A program made the position numbers and the translations under genes. A DNA stretch of 37,454 bases from Tannerellaceae bacterium (lineage in GTDB: Bacteria > Bacteroidota > Bacteroidia > Bacteroidales > Tannerellaceae): assembly GCA_031288515.1 (NCBI GenBank), contig JAITRG010000253.1, positions 1 to 37,454 on the forward strand. The letters run 5' to 3'. Below, piece after piece: positions 1 through 8,294 of this stretch. The notes under the pieces were generated by a model that had not been told where the DNA came from, did no database searches, and was given only the letters and a program-made list of their open reading frames with translations. Position 1 is the stretch's first letter. Each line of letters starts with the position of its first letter.

Positions 1-135
1 TTTAAATACTTCTTCGATGGTACTGTTTTTCAGGTTTAAACTTAATTTAGCCAGTTCCATGTAACTCTCAGCGTAAGCGGCAGGTACATAAAACAAACCT
101 GTGATCAATACAATTTTAAAAAATAACTTTTTCAT
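1..135 (-). CDS. N-terminus of SusC/TonB-dependent receptor-like protein with STN-like domain (partial, runs off left edge)
   Basis: Reverse-strand reading gives MKKLFFKIVLITGLFYVPAAYAESYMELAKLSLNLKNSTIEEVFK: signal peptide followed by an STN-like start (LSLNLKNSTIEEVF). FecR and ECF sigma genes lie nearby. Confidence 0.6.
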   Translation of the reverse strand, partial: MKKLFFKIVLITGLFYVPAAYAESYMELAKLSLNLKNSTIEEVFK

Positions 136-306
136 ATATTGTGGATTTATTAGTAATATAATAATATTTCTTGCATGTGCTTTGGCATGTTCGTCGGCAG
201 GATCTTTGTTTCTCATGTGATTCTCTCTTTATGTCTTTATAATATAAAATAAAGAACATGTAAGATAAAGATATGCCTAAAAGAAATACAAAAAACAGCT
301 ATTTTT

Positions 307-1138
307 TTAAAAATGATTCCGGCTACGCAGATTTGTCCTGCGGTTTATTTCTCCTTCCACATCGGTAATCTGTGTATAAACCGCGCCTGAAAACCGGTTG
401 AACGATTTCAACCGGTTCAGGTATTCTATATATTTGCCGGCGCTTTCCTCCGGATTTTTAAGCGGCGCGTCGTAACCAAAATTCTCGTTGGCCTGCCACA
501 GACTCCCTTCCACTGCATAACCGATACCGCCATATTCTCCCAGCACATTGACGCGGTCGGCATCGTAGAGGAACATTTTGGGTTCGGGGTAATGATGCTG
601 GTCGAGCACATCGCCCGTATGATAGAAATTGCCGCCCGAAGCGATGTACAAACCATTGGGAAACCAACCCTGGTCTAACAACCCGAGATGAAACAGGTTT
701 TTGTTATTGAGTTGCATCCGCATAACCCCTTTGTTATCGCGGACGGCTGAAATTTTACGCATGGCGCAGTAACTCTTTACCCGGTCAACCACGCGTCCTC
801 CGCTGTACAGGTTAATTTCCAGATCATAACTCATTAGCGCTTCCGAGCGGCTTCTGTACTCCTGAAAGGCTTGATTCTATGGCAAAGGGAACGAGTATTT
901 GCCCATCAAAAGATTCCGGTTGCCGCTTTCCAGCCGGGGTAACCGCATAATCCCACAGCCCGTTCAGGTTTTTCCATTCGGAACGTTCCATTATCGGGCG
1001 CGGGTATTCGGGCAAAACGTTTTGCGGGTCTGTCTTTTCAGCCCATACGGTTTTAATCCTGTCGCCTGCAGGTTTCCACTGCGCGTTTACGGCGACTGCC
1101 AGGATAAGGAATATACAAGATAAAAATACGCTCTTCAT
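307..1138 (-). pseudogene. Glycoside hydrolase family 2 (beta-galactosidase-like) remnant with internal deletions
   Basis: N-terminal fragment (MKSVFLSCIFLILAVAVNAQWKPAGDRIKTVWAEKTDPQNVLPEYPRPIMERSEWKNLNGLWDYAVTP...VPFAIESSLSGVQKPLGSANEL, stop at 824) and, in a shifted frame, a C-terminal fragment (YDLEINLYSGGRVVDRVKSY...LDQGWFPNGLY-IASGGNFYHTGDVLDQHHYPEP...VLGEYGGIGYAVEG...AVYTQITDVEGEIN). The blocks that normally lie between these motifs are missing. Confidence 0.82.
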
Positions 1139-1161
1139 TTTTGCAAAAGCAGTCGACGACA

Positions 1162-4100
1162 TTAGCGGGCGATGACTTCGTAGTCGTAGGCCTGTATTTC
1201 AACCGGGCCGAGTAATCCTGAGGACTGGAGAGGCGAATCTGCTTTCCAGGGATTAACCGGCGTCCAGGTAAGGCGGTCGCTTTCGGGTAAGCGCTGGTCG
1301 CCTGTCAGGCGGTTTTGCCAGTTGTTGACTACGGTAACTTCCAGTTTGTTTTCTCCCTCTTGCAGATAATCCGTTACATTCAGGCGGTAAGGACAGGCCC
1401 ATACGCCGCCGGCATACCGTCCGTTTATCTTCACTTTAGCCATTACCATTACTTTCCCCAGGTCTACATATAATTCTTTTGAAGGTAAACGGTCGAGCGT
1501 AAAGGAAGTTGTATATACGGCTTCGCCTGAGAAGTATTTGATCTGTTCGTCGTCCGAATCTTTCCAGTCGGTCAGTTGGTTAAATACGACCGGCGTTTCC
1601 GGCCCTCTTTTTCCTTTCTCGAAAACGGCCTGCCACGGCGTATTTATTGTACAGACTACTTCTTTCGCCTGGAAGTTCGGTTTGTCGCCGGCTGTTTTAT
1701 GTCCTTTGCGGAAGATAATGAAGGCGCTTTCATAACTGTCCAGTTCCAGCGAAAGGGTTGTCATATCCCCTGCACGCGCGTAAGCGGGCAGGCGACGTAT
1801 TTCGGCGGTCAGCGGGTTCCACAGTTCAGGCTGCAGGGCGGTCGCTACGCGGAAACCACATTCAAAAGACGCTTTTTTATCGCTTTGGTTCGATACGAAA
1901 TAAATTTCCCCGTCGCCGGTTGTGCGGTGAATATAAGACAGCGGAGCGTTATCTGCCGTTTTGAAGTCGGGAATTATACCCAGCTCATCCAGCGCCTTCT
2001 GCAAATCCGTTCCTCTGCGGAATATTTTTCCATTTCCGGCGCGGCTCCCCGCAAACAGTTCTTCTCCCAACTGCTTCACTTCCTTATCTGCCTGGGGATA
2101 GCCCGACAAGCTCGGAGAATAGAGCGGCGCTTCGCCATAGACAGCCAGCCCGTCCTGTGCGAAGCGCTTGATTTTCTTCAATAGCTCCGGGCGCATGGAT
2201 TGCTGGTTGGGCAATATCAACAAACGGTAACGCATACCTCCGGGCAATGTTAAACAGCCGTCTTTTACGGTAGCTCTCGTCATCAGTACTTCGGCATTGA
2301 TATAATCGTAAGCATATCCTTTTGGCAATTTCGGATCTTCCACGCCGGTCATTTTAGGGACGTCTTCCCCGATAAAATAAGCGGCGTCGGCTACATAAGC
2401 TCCCTGTTGAAGGAGCAGGTTTGCCCGGCGCAGATAGCCGGTAAACAAATCCATCTGCCCGAACCAGGTGTTCTTGCGATGAAAGTCGTTCCCAAACCCG
2501 GCGCTCATGCCCGGATCGCGGTCTTCATAGGGCTGATGTATATAAAGATGCAGCAAGGTGGCATTGATTCCTTCCGTGAAAAAACGGTCTATCCGCGGTT
2601 TCATATCGTACGGGTAGCGGCCGAAGTTCGGGCCTCCGCTTGTGCAGGATTCCGACCATACGCGCGTCTTTCCATAGATATGGGCGCTGGACGAGGCCGC
2701 GCGGTTTTCAATATCTCCCAATTCGCCTACGCTCCAGAACTCGCCGCCAATCTCGTCCGCTTGCCCTCCGTATTGCAGAAACTCGCCCGGGAATCCCCAG
2801 TGCCCGTAATTTTCAAGCCAGGTGGTAAGTCCGTGTTTGTGGCATACCTCCGTCAGTCCCCCTACATAATCATACGCAACGCGGTCGGCTACGAAGCGGC
2901 GTAAATCCCACAGGAAGCGGGAAGAAATATCCTCGTTCCCCACTATTTTGCCTGTCATGGCCGGGAGATAAGGCAGGGGATCGTATCCGTATGTTTCCCG
3001 GAAACGCTCAATCATGCCGTCCGTCCAGTTTTGCCCGCCGGTTTCATAGCTGTCCTGAACCGCTACTTTCAGCGATTTACGGTCGGCTTCGGGTATGCGG
3101 CGGAGTATTTCGCCCATAAATGCGTCAAAATGGGCCGCCACATGTTCTTTACTCATTTTGTCTGTTTCAAGTCCTGTTGCCTCAGGCGTTGCCGGCGCAT
3201 TGACTACGCCGGTCGTTTTCATTTCCAGCAGCGAGATGTTCCATGTTCCTTCCGGCGCGTCCCAGTTCAGCGTGCCGTCTTTTGAAAGGAAGGCCGTTAT
3301 GTCGATTACCTTCTCTTGCGGGATGGCATATTCGGAGACCGAGTTGTGCCAGTCCTGTTTTTCCCACATATAGACATGCCAGTAGGGCAACGGGCGCTGA
3401 AACATTTTGGCCAGCGACTGTTCGGGATAGCGTTCGAGAACCGGCTCGGAGGAGAGTACCACTTCGGCAACGGCTTCTCCATGCGTACTGACGGGAGCTT
3501 CCAGCAGCAGCCTGAATTCGGACGTCCTGGCGTCCGGCAGCGAGATCGCTACCGGGGCATACGGGTCGAACCCGACGATGTTCTGGTAATTGGTGCGGTC
3601 TATTTCGAATGTGCGTATTGTTTTATAGACGTTTCCTTCTTTTACCTGCAATGCGGCATTCGTATAAAAATAGTCTTTGGCGAACAGCTTCAAACTCCTG
3701 ATCACCTGGCTTTCGTCGACAGGCATGCGAAGGGTTACAGGCTCGTATCCCACCTGCCGGACCGTAAACGATTTACTGTACGGATCCGATTTCACGGGGT
3801 AAGCTATCACGCGCACCAGCTGGGAGCTGTCTGAAAACTCCGGGAAGCGTACGGAAACGGCTTGCGGCCCTTTCACCTGCCTGTCTGTAAAAGCAAGGTA
3901 GCGCATACTTTGTTCGGGCTTAACCCACGGCCCGCCGGACTGGCTCCAGCCCGGACTGTTGAATATGCCTGTTTCGACGCCTAATTCCGTCGCCGTTTTC
4001 AGGGCGGCATGTATAGCGTCCCACCATTCGGGCGTGAATATTTTTACTTCCCCGTAAGGAATGTTATCAAGTCCTATATTCCCGATATAGGCTTTGGTTA

Positions 4101-4311
4101 TACCCGCCTTTTTCATGGCATGAAGGTCGTTAATCACTCCTTCTTTCGAGATGTTATCCGACAGCCAGTACCAGTAGCATCCTATCCTGACGGAGTCGGG
4201 CAGTTCCCTGAATCCTTTTTCGACAGACGCGAGAGGCGATGATTGCCTGTGACACGACAGGCACAGGCAGGCGATAACAGATGTAAACAATAATCCGATT
4301 GCGCGATTCAT
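1162..4311 (-). CDS. GH106-like alpha-L-rhamnosidase, lipoprotein signal
   Basis: Long ORF with the GH106 signature region (CYWYWLSDNISKEGVINDLHAMKKAGITKAYIGN... GIFNSPGWSQSGGPWV) and a C-terminal jelly-roll. Likely start is MNRAIGLLFTSVIACLCLSCHRQ (lipobox LCLSC) rather than the upstream ORF start at 4383. Confidence 0.83.
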   Translation of the reverse strand: MNRAIGLLFTSVIACLCLSCHRQSSPLASVEKGFRELPDSVRIGCYWYWLSDNISKEGVINDLHAMKKAGITKAYIGNIGLDNIPYGEVKIFTPEWWDAIHAALKTATELGVETGIFNSPGWSQSGGPWVKPEQSMRYLAFTDRQVKGPQAVSVRFPEFSDSSQLVRVIAYPVKSDPYSKSFTVRQVGYEPVTLRMPVDESQVIRSLKLFAKDYFYTNAALQVKEGNVYKTIRTFEIDRTNYQNIVGFDPYAPVAISLPDARTSEFRLLLEAPVSTHGEAVAEVVLSSEPVLERYPEQSLAKMFQRPLPYWHVYMWEKQDWHNSVSEYAIPQEKVIDITAFLSKDGTLNWDAPEGTWNISLLEMKTTGVVNAPATPEATGLETDKMSKEHVAAHFDAFMGEILRRIPEADRKSLKVAVQDSYETGGQNWTDGMIERFRETYGYDPLPYLPAMTGKIVGNEDISSRFLWDLRRFVADRVAYDYVGGLTEVCHKHGLTTWLENYGHWGFPGEFLQYGGQADEIGGEFWSVGELGDIENRAASSSAHIYGKTRVWSESCTSGGPNFGRYPYDMKPRIDRFFTEGINATLLHLYIHQPYEDRDPGMSAGFGNDFHRKNTWFGQMDLFTGYLRRANLLLQQGAYVADAAYFIGEDVPKMTGVEDPKLPKGYAYDYINAEVLMTRATVKDGCLTLPGGMRYRLLILPNQQSMRPELLKKIKRFAQDGLAVYGEAPLYSPSLSGYPQADKEVKQLGEELFAGSRAGNGKIFRRGTDLQKALDELGIIPDFKTADNAPLSYIHRTTGDGEIYFVSNQSDKKASFECGFRVATALQPELWNPLTAEIRRLPAYARAGDMTTLSLELDSYESAFIIFRKGHKTAGDKPNFQAKEVVCTINTPWQAVFEKGKRGPETPVVFNQLTDWKDSDDEQIKYFSGEAVYTTSFTLDRLPSKELYVDLGKVMVMAKVKINGRYAGGVWACPYRLNVTDYLQEGENKLEVTVVNNWQNRLTGDQRLPESDRLTWTPVNPWKADSPLQSSGLLGPVEIQAYDYEVIAR

Positions 4312-4390
4312 ATGTATATAAATTTGCGGGATAATTCCCTGGTGTAACGATAAGAGAGCTGGGAGGAAGAAATAGCGTTTCATAAATCTG

Positions 4391-5380
4391 TCAATAAATT
4401 GTTATGCGATTGTTTTCTGTTTTATACCTGAATGGAATATTAATCTGTATGATGCTTAGAATCTCCGGAAGCGTTTCGTCGTTCAGGAACTTTCCCGTGA
4501 ACAGCTTCTTATGGATTTCTTCGTTTTTCACTTCGATCGAGCAGTTGAACTTTTTCTCCAGCACCTTGCAGATGTCGGAGAATGTTTTCTTTTTGAAAAG
4601 CAGCTTGCCCGTCACCCAGCCAATGGCATATTCCGGCTCGCAGCAGTCCGTTCTCAGTTCGGCTGTTTCCTTGTCGTACACGACCGATTGTCCGGCTCGC
4701 AAAAGGCAGACCGGTTCGGCGCCTCTGCTGTCCAGCCGTATCGAGCCGCTTATCAGGCTTGCCGTTATTTCATCGTTTTCCGGATAAGCCGATATGTTGA
4801 AGACCGTTCCAAGTACTTTCACCTCTATCCCGCCGGCCGATACGATAAAGGTTTTCCCGGCGTCCGGGCGGACGTTAAAGAAAGCCTCCCCCTCAAGGCG
4901 TACCTTCCGCAGGTTTCTGTTGTAAGCCGTTTCATACGCAAGCGTACTGCCCCTATTAAGCGTAACGGACGAGCCGTCCGGCAACACGACACCGGAAACC
5001 GCATTGGGAGAGGAAAAAACAACCGGAGCCGTTTCTTCCGTCTGTCTGGCCATACGATACATATGGATAGTTGAAATACTCAGCAATACGGCTACGGAGG
5101 CCGCTATGGAAAACAGGACAACGTACGGATTCCCCCTGTTGCCGCCGCCGGACCGCCCCCTGTTGCCAAACATTTTACGGTACGTTTTTTCCAGCGTCCC
5201 GTCCTTTATGCGCGAAGCCTCGTCGCAGTCGCAGTCCAGCCTGATACGCTTCATGACGCCAAGAAGCTGCCGGTCTTCCTCCTTCAAGTCCGGCAGCGAA
5301 CGATCGCCGTCTTCCTCCTTCTCCGCCAACAGACTTGCTATCGTGTCCCAGTCATTGTCATTATGTTGTCGCCCATTCAT
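4391..5380 (-). CDS. FecR family anti-sigma factor
   Basis: Single TM segment, FecR domain (SGVVLPDGSSVTLNRGSTLAYE... RLEGEAFFNVRPDAGKTFIVSAGGIEVKVLGTVFNISAYPENDEITASLISGSIRL) and STN-like C-terminal region. Likely ATG at 5380 (MNGRQHNDND). Confidence 0.92.
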   Translation of the reverse strand: MNGRQHNDNDWDTIASLLAEKEEDGDRSLPDLKEEDRQLLGVMKRIRLDCDCDEASRIKDGTLEKTYRKMFGNRGRSGGGNRGNPYVVLFSIAASVAVLLSISTIHMYRMARQTEETAPVVFSSPNAVSGVVLPDGSSVTLNRGSTLAYETAYNRNLRKVRLEGEAFFNVRPDAGKTFIVSAGGIEVKVLGTVFNISAYPENDEITASLISGSIRLDSRGAEPVCLLRAGQSVVYDKETAELRTDCCEPEYAIGWVTGKLLFKKKTFSDICKVLEKKFNCSIEVKNEEIHKKLFTGKFLNDETLPEILSIIQINIPFRYKTENNRITIY

Positions 5381-5403
5381 TACTCTTCTTTTTACAGTTT
5401 TTC

Positions 5404-5976
5404 TTACCTGGCCGGCATTCCGGCATTCCGGTATTCCTTCACTACCATACCAATCTTCTTTAATGCGATACACATTTGCGCATGTACCGTGCGCTCGGAT
5501 ATTGACAGAATTTCTGCCACCTCCTTATACGTCATCTCCTCTTCGCGCACCATAAAGAATATAAGCCTGCATCTCTGGGGTAAAGCGTTTATCGTCAGTT
5601 CCAGTATATTCTTCAGTTCTTCATTCAGAAAATCCTGCTCCGGCGTAGCGCCTCCCGGCAGCCCCTGTATATCCGGCCGTTCAAACCGTATCTTCTGGTA
5701 GCGGTTCGCCGTCTTCAGGTAATTCAGCGACTGGTTACGGGCGCAAATGAACAGATAGTTCTCCCAGTTACGTACGCCGGGCAGCTTCTCCCTGTTCTGC
5801 CAGATATAAAGGTATACGTCGGAAATAACGTCTTTACACAGCTCGCCTTCTTCAATAAAGTAACTTGTATACCTGTATAACATGGAATACGTATAATCGA
5901 AAAACAACTGAAATGCTTTCGGATTATTATTCGCAATCTGTTCAGACAGCGATTGTATGTTTACAGTTTCCCCCAA
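5404..5976 (-). CDS. ECF-type RNA polymerase sigma-70 factor (Bacteroidetes SusC-associated family)
   Basis: 190 aa with region 2 (AFQLFFDYTYSMLYRYTSYFI...DVISDVYLYIWQNRE) and region 4 (YKEVAEILSISERTVHAQMCIALKKI). Start called at TTG; no in-frame ATG nearby. Confidence 0.92.
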   Translation of the reverse strand: MGETVNIQSLSEQIANNNPKAFQLFFDYTYSMLYRYTSYFIEEGELCKDVISDVYLYIWQNREKLPGVRNWENYLFICARNQSLNYLKTANRYQKIRFERPDIQGLPGGATPEQDFLNEELKNILELTINALPQRCRLIFFMVREEEMTYKEVAEILSISERTVHAQMCIALKKIGMVVKEYRNAGMPAR

Positions 5977-6910
5977 AGGACGCCAGGTATTAAATTCCTC
6001 TATACGTTAACAAAGAAATAAAATTTTGCAGAAACGCCTATGCGATTACCGGAAAAGACGCGTATTTTATGTTTTTTTGAGATTTGCCCCCCGCGCCTGC
6101 GCTGTTTATTTCACGCCTGTCCCCACGTTTTTTTCTCAAAACGCCGTCCGCTTACGCCACGAAGGCGGCGAAGAGGAAGCAGGGCGTGCCCCTCCCTCCG
6201 GTCGGGTCGGGCCATCCGCTACAAGTCCTCGCTCGCCTCCGGCTCCCTCCGGGCTTTCCGCTGTTGTCCCTCACGCGGCGCCCCGCCTCCCCCCATGGCT
6301 TAACCGAACGGCATGGCATTAAAACTTCAATTCGTTGATGACAGCGCCGCCCAAAACCTTGCCGCGCGAAATATAAAAACAACATGCGCCGCCGCGCAGG
6401 AGCACATACACCGGAGAACTTGAAGCGTCCGGCAAAAAGCGCGGCGAGCTTTCCCGCAGATTCCGCAGCGCCATAAAAGGTTCGCCGCCCGCCGCCCCCA
6501 AACAGAAAGCCGCTCGCCCGCGCCGCAATTTGCCCCAAGGATACAGAAAGCCCGTTTTGAACGGAAACAGCGTCGCCGAAAGGTTTTGCGCAGCGCCGTC
6601 ATCGCCGAATCACCCGCCATCTGCCATCTGCCGCAAGGCCCGCGTGGCAACGCGCCGTATAACTTCGTGCCGGCCCGTAACGAAGCGCCGCGGAAATACC
6701 GCGCCATTCCGCCGCCGCGTGCCCCGCCCCGGAAAACAGGAAACCGACAAGCCGAAACCCTGATTCTCCAGGGCATAAATAAAAGACAGACCCTTTTGTC
6801 CGGGCAGGAACAGGGAAGCCCGTCTTTTATCTACGCCCCGCCTGATTCATGCGAAGCCCAAAACAAAAAATTCAGTCTTCGCGAATTTTCCGCGAGGCTC
6901 AAAATAAAAA

Positions 6911-6945
6911 TTCCGGCCCCCGCAAAAATTTTGTGAAGGCCGGAA
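6911..6945 (-). terminator. Intrinsic terminator downstream of the LRR gene
   Basis: Perfect 8-bp stem ttccggcc (6911-6918) / ggccggaa (6938-6945). Read on the minus strand it is followed by tttttatttt. It lies about 40 nt past the stop of the 6982-8049 CDS. Confidence 0.75.
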
Positions 6946-6981
6946 CGAAAATGCTGGCTCCTGCGGAAATTGGGTAGGGGG

Positions 6982-8049
6982 TTATTCTTCTACTATCGTC
7001 CCGAAACTGTTCCATCCGTCTGCGACCCGGTAGAGCGCTGATGTGCCGGCGGGAACGTGGAGGGTCATCTTGCTTCGGAATGGAAGCGCTCTCTTTTGAA
7101 ACAGTTCGTCCGCGTCCGGAGGCTTCGGCCATACGACGAACACATCGCGCAGGCTGGTGCAACCGGAGAAAGCGTCATCGCCAACAGTTCTTGTCGAACG
7201 GGGGATACGGATAGACGTCAGGCTGCTGCAATCGCGAAAAGCGTCCCATCCGATAAGTCTTACCGAATCGGGGATACTGACGGGCACCAGGCTGGTGCAA
7301 CCGGCAAAAACGCCCCATCCAATAATCCCTACCGAATCGGGGATACTGACGGACGCCAGGCTGGTGCAATCGGCAAAAGCGCGATATTCAATAATTGTTA
7401 TCGAATCGGGGATAGCGACGGACGTCAGGCTGCTGCAATCGGTAAAAGCCTCCTCTCCAATACTTGTCACCGAATTGGGGATACTGACGGACGCCAGGGC
7501 CTTGCAATCGGCAAAAGCTTTCCATTCAATCTCTTTCACCGAATCGGGGATAACGACGGACGTCAGACTGGCGCAATTGGCAAAAGCCTCCCATCCGATA
7601 ATTGTTACCGAATCGGGGATAACGACGGACGCCAGGCTGGTGCAATCGCGAAAAGCTCTTTTCGCGATACGTGTCACCGAATGGCCGATACTGACGGACG
7701 TCAGGCCTCTGCAACCGGTAAAAGCCTCCTCTCTGATCTCTGTCACCGAATCGGGGATGACGACGGACGTCAGGCTGCGGCAATCGGCAAAAACGTCGCC
7801 CCCAAGATATTTTACGCGACAGGTTATTCCGAAATAAGTCACGGTAGAGGGAATAACGATGTCTCCGACGTATTCGCCTTCTTCCTTATAGGCGACTTCT
7901 ACCTCATGCCCCGTGTGGCTGTTTACTGTTGAATACCTTATTCCGCCTGCCGTAAACGTACATGAAAAGCGCGATTTACAAATGTATCTAATCAGAAAAC
8001 GAACGTCTTCATAGAGAAAATGCAGTCTTTTACAGAAATTTTTGTTCAT
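6982..8049 (-). CDS. BspA-like leucine-rich repeat (LRR_5) protein
   Basis: Repeated 23-aa unit CxSLxSVxIPDSVTxIGxxAFxxC and a typical C-terminal block (LHVPAGTSALYRVADGWNSFGTIVEE). Confidence 0.9.
   Translation of the reverse strand: MNKNFCKRLHFLYEDVRFLIRYICKSRFSCTFTAGGIRYSTVNSHTGHEVEVAYKEEGEYVGDIVIPSTVTYFGITCRVKYLGGDVFADCRSLTSVVIPDSVTEIREEAFTGCRGLTSVSIGHSVTRIAKRAFRDCTSLASVVIPDSVTIIGWEAFANCASLTSVVIPDSVKEIEWKAFADCKALASVSIPNSVTSIGEEAFTDCSSLTSVAIPDSITIIEYRAFADCTSLASVSIPDSVGIIGWGVFAGCTSLVPVSIPDSVRLIGWDAFRDCSSLTSIRIPRSTRTVGDDAFSGCTSLRDVFVVWPKPPDADELFQKRALPFRSKMTLHVPAGTSALYRVADGWNSFGTIVEE
7150..7790 (-). repeat. Ten tandem 69-bp coding repeats (LRR units)
   Basis: Conserved core cagg[c/g]... at 7150, 7219, 7288, 7357, 7426, 7495, 7564, 7633, 7702 and 7771, exact 69-bp spacing. 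Confidence 0.9.
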
Positions 8050-8070
8050 GGTCGTAATTTATTATTGGAA

Positions 8071-8110
8071 CAAATATACAGGATAATAATTGAATACGCA
8101 GGATAATAAT
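8071..8110 (-). promoter_or_regulatory. Putative Bacteroidetes -7 box (TATATTTG) with two adjacent direct repeats
   Basis: Minus strand: ATTATTATCCTG-cgtattca-ATTATTATCCTG-TATATTTG. The -7 box (caaatata 8071-8078) matches TAnnTTTG. Repeats caggataataat at 8079-8090 and 8099-8110. Confidence 0.5.
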
Positions 8111-8294
8111 CAACTTATCGCTGAAAGGGGTAAAATATTCCTTTGCCTGTTGTTTCGCCCCGTTCCCGGGCGCTTAACCGATGCGTTTTCCGTTTGCATG
8201 AAACGGATTGCCACAGGAACGAGACGATAATGCAAGGTTATTACAGGGAAAAGAGTTATATTGCACATCGTTTAAACGACGAAACGACAAAACG

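Noticed and set aside
6026-6776. Multiple overlapping ORFs in all frames at 6.0-6.8 kb
   Set aside because: Low-complexity Arg/Pro/Ala/Gly translations, no domain motifs, typical of GC-rich non-coding DNA. Kept only as a region-level finding.
7150-7790. Possible CRISPR-like array (regularly spaced repeats)
   Set aside because: Repeats are contiguous 69-bp coding units without unique spacers; they encode LRRs.
7057-7932. Long plus-strand ORFs with repetitive translation (RIGDTDGRQAGAIGKS...) across the LRR gene
   Set aside because: The 69-bp period is a multiple of three, so any frame open in one unit stays open in all. The minus-strand product is a clear LRR protein with terminator and promoter signals.
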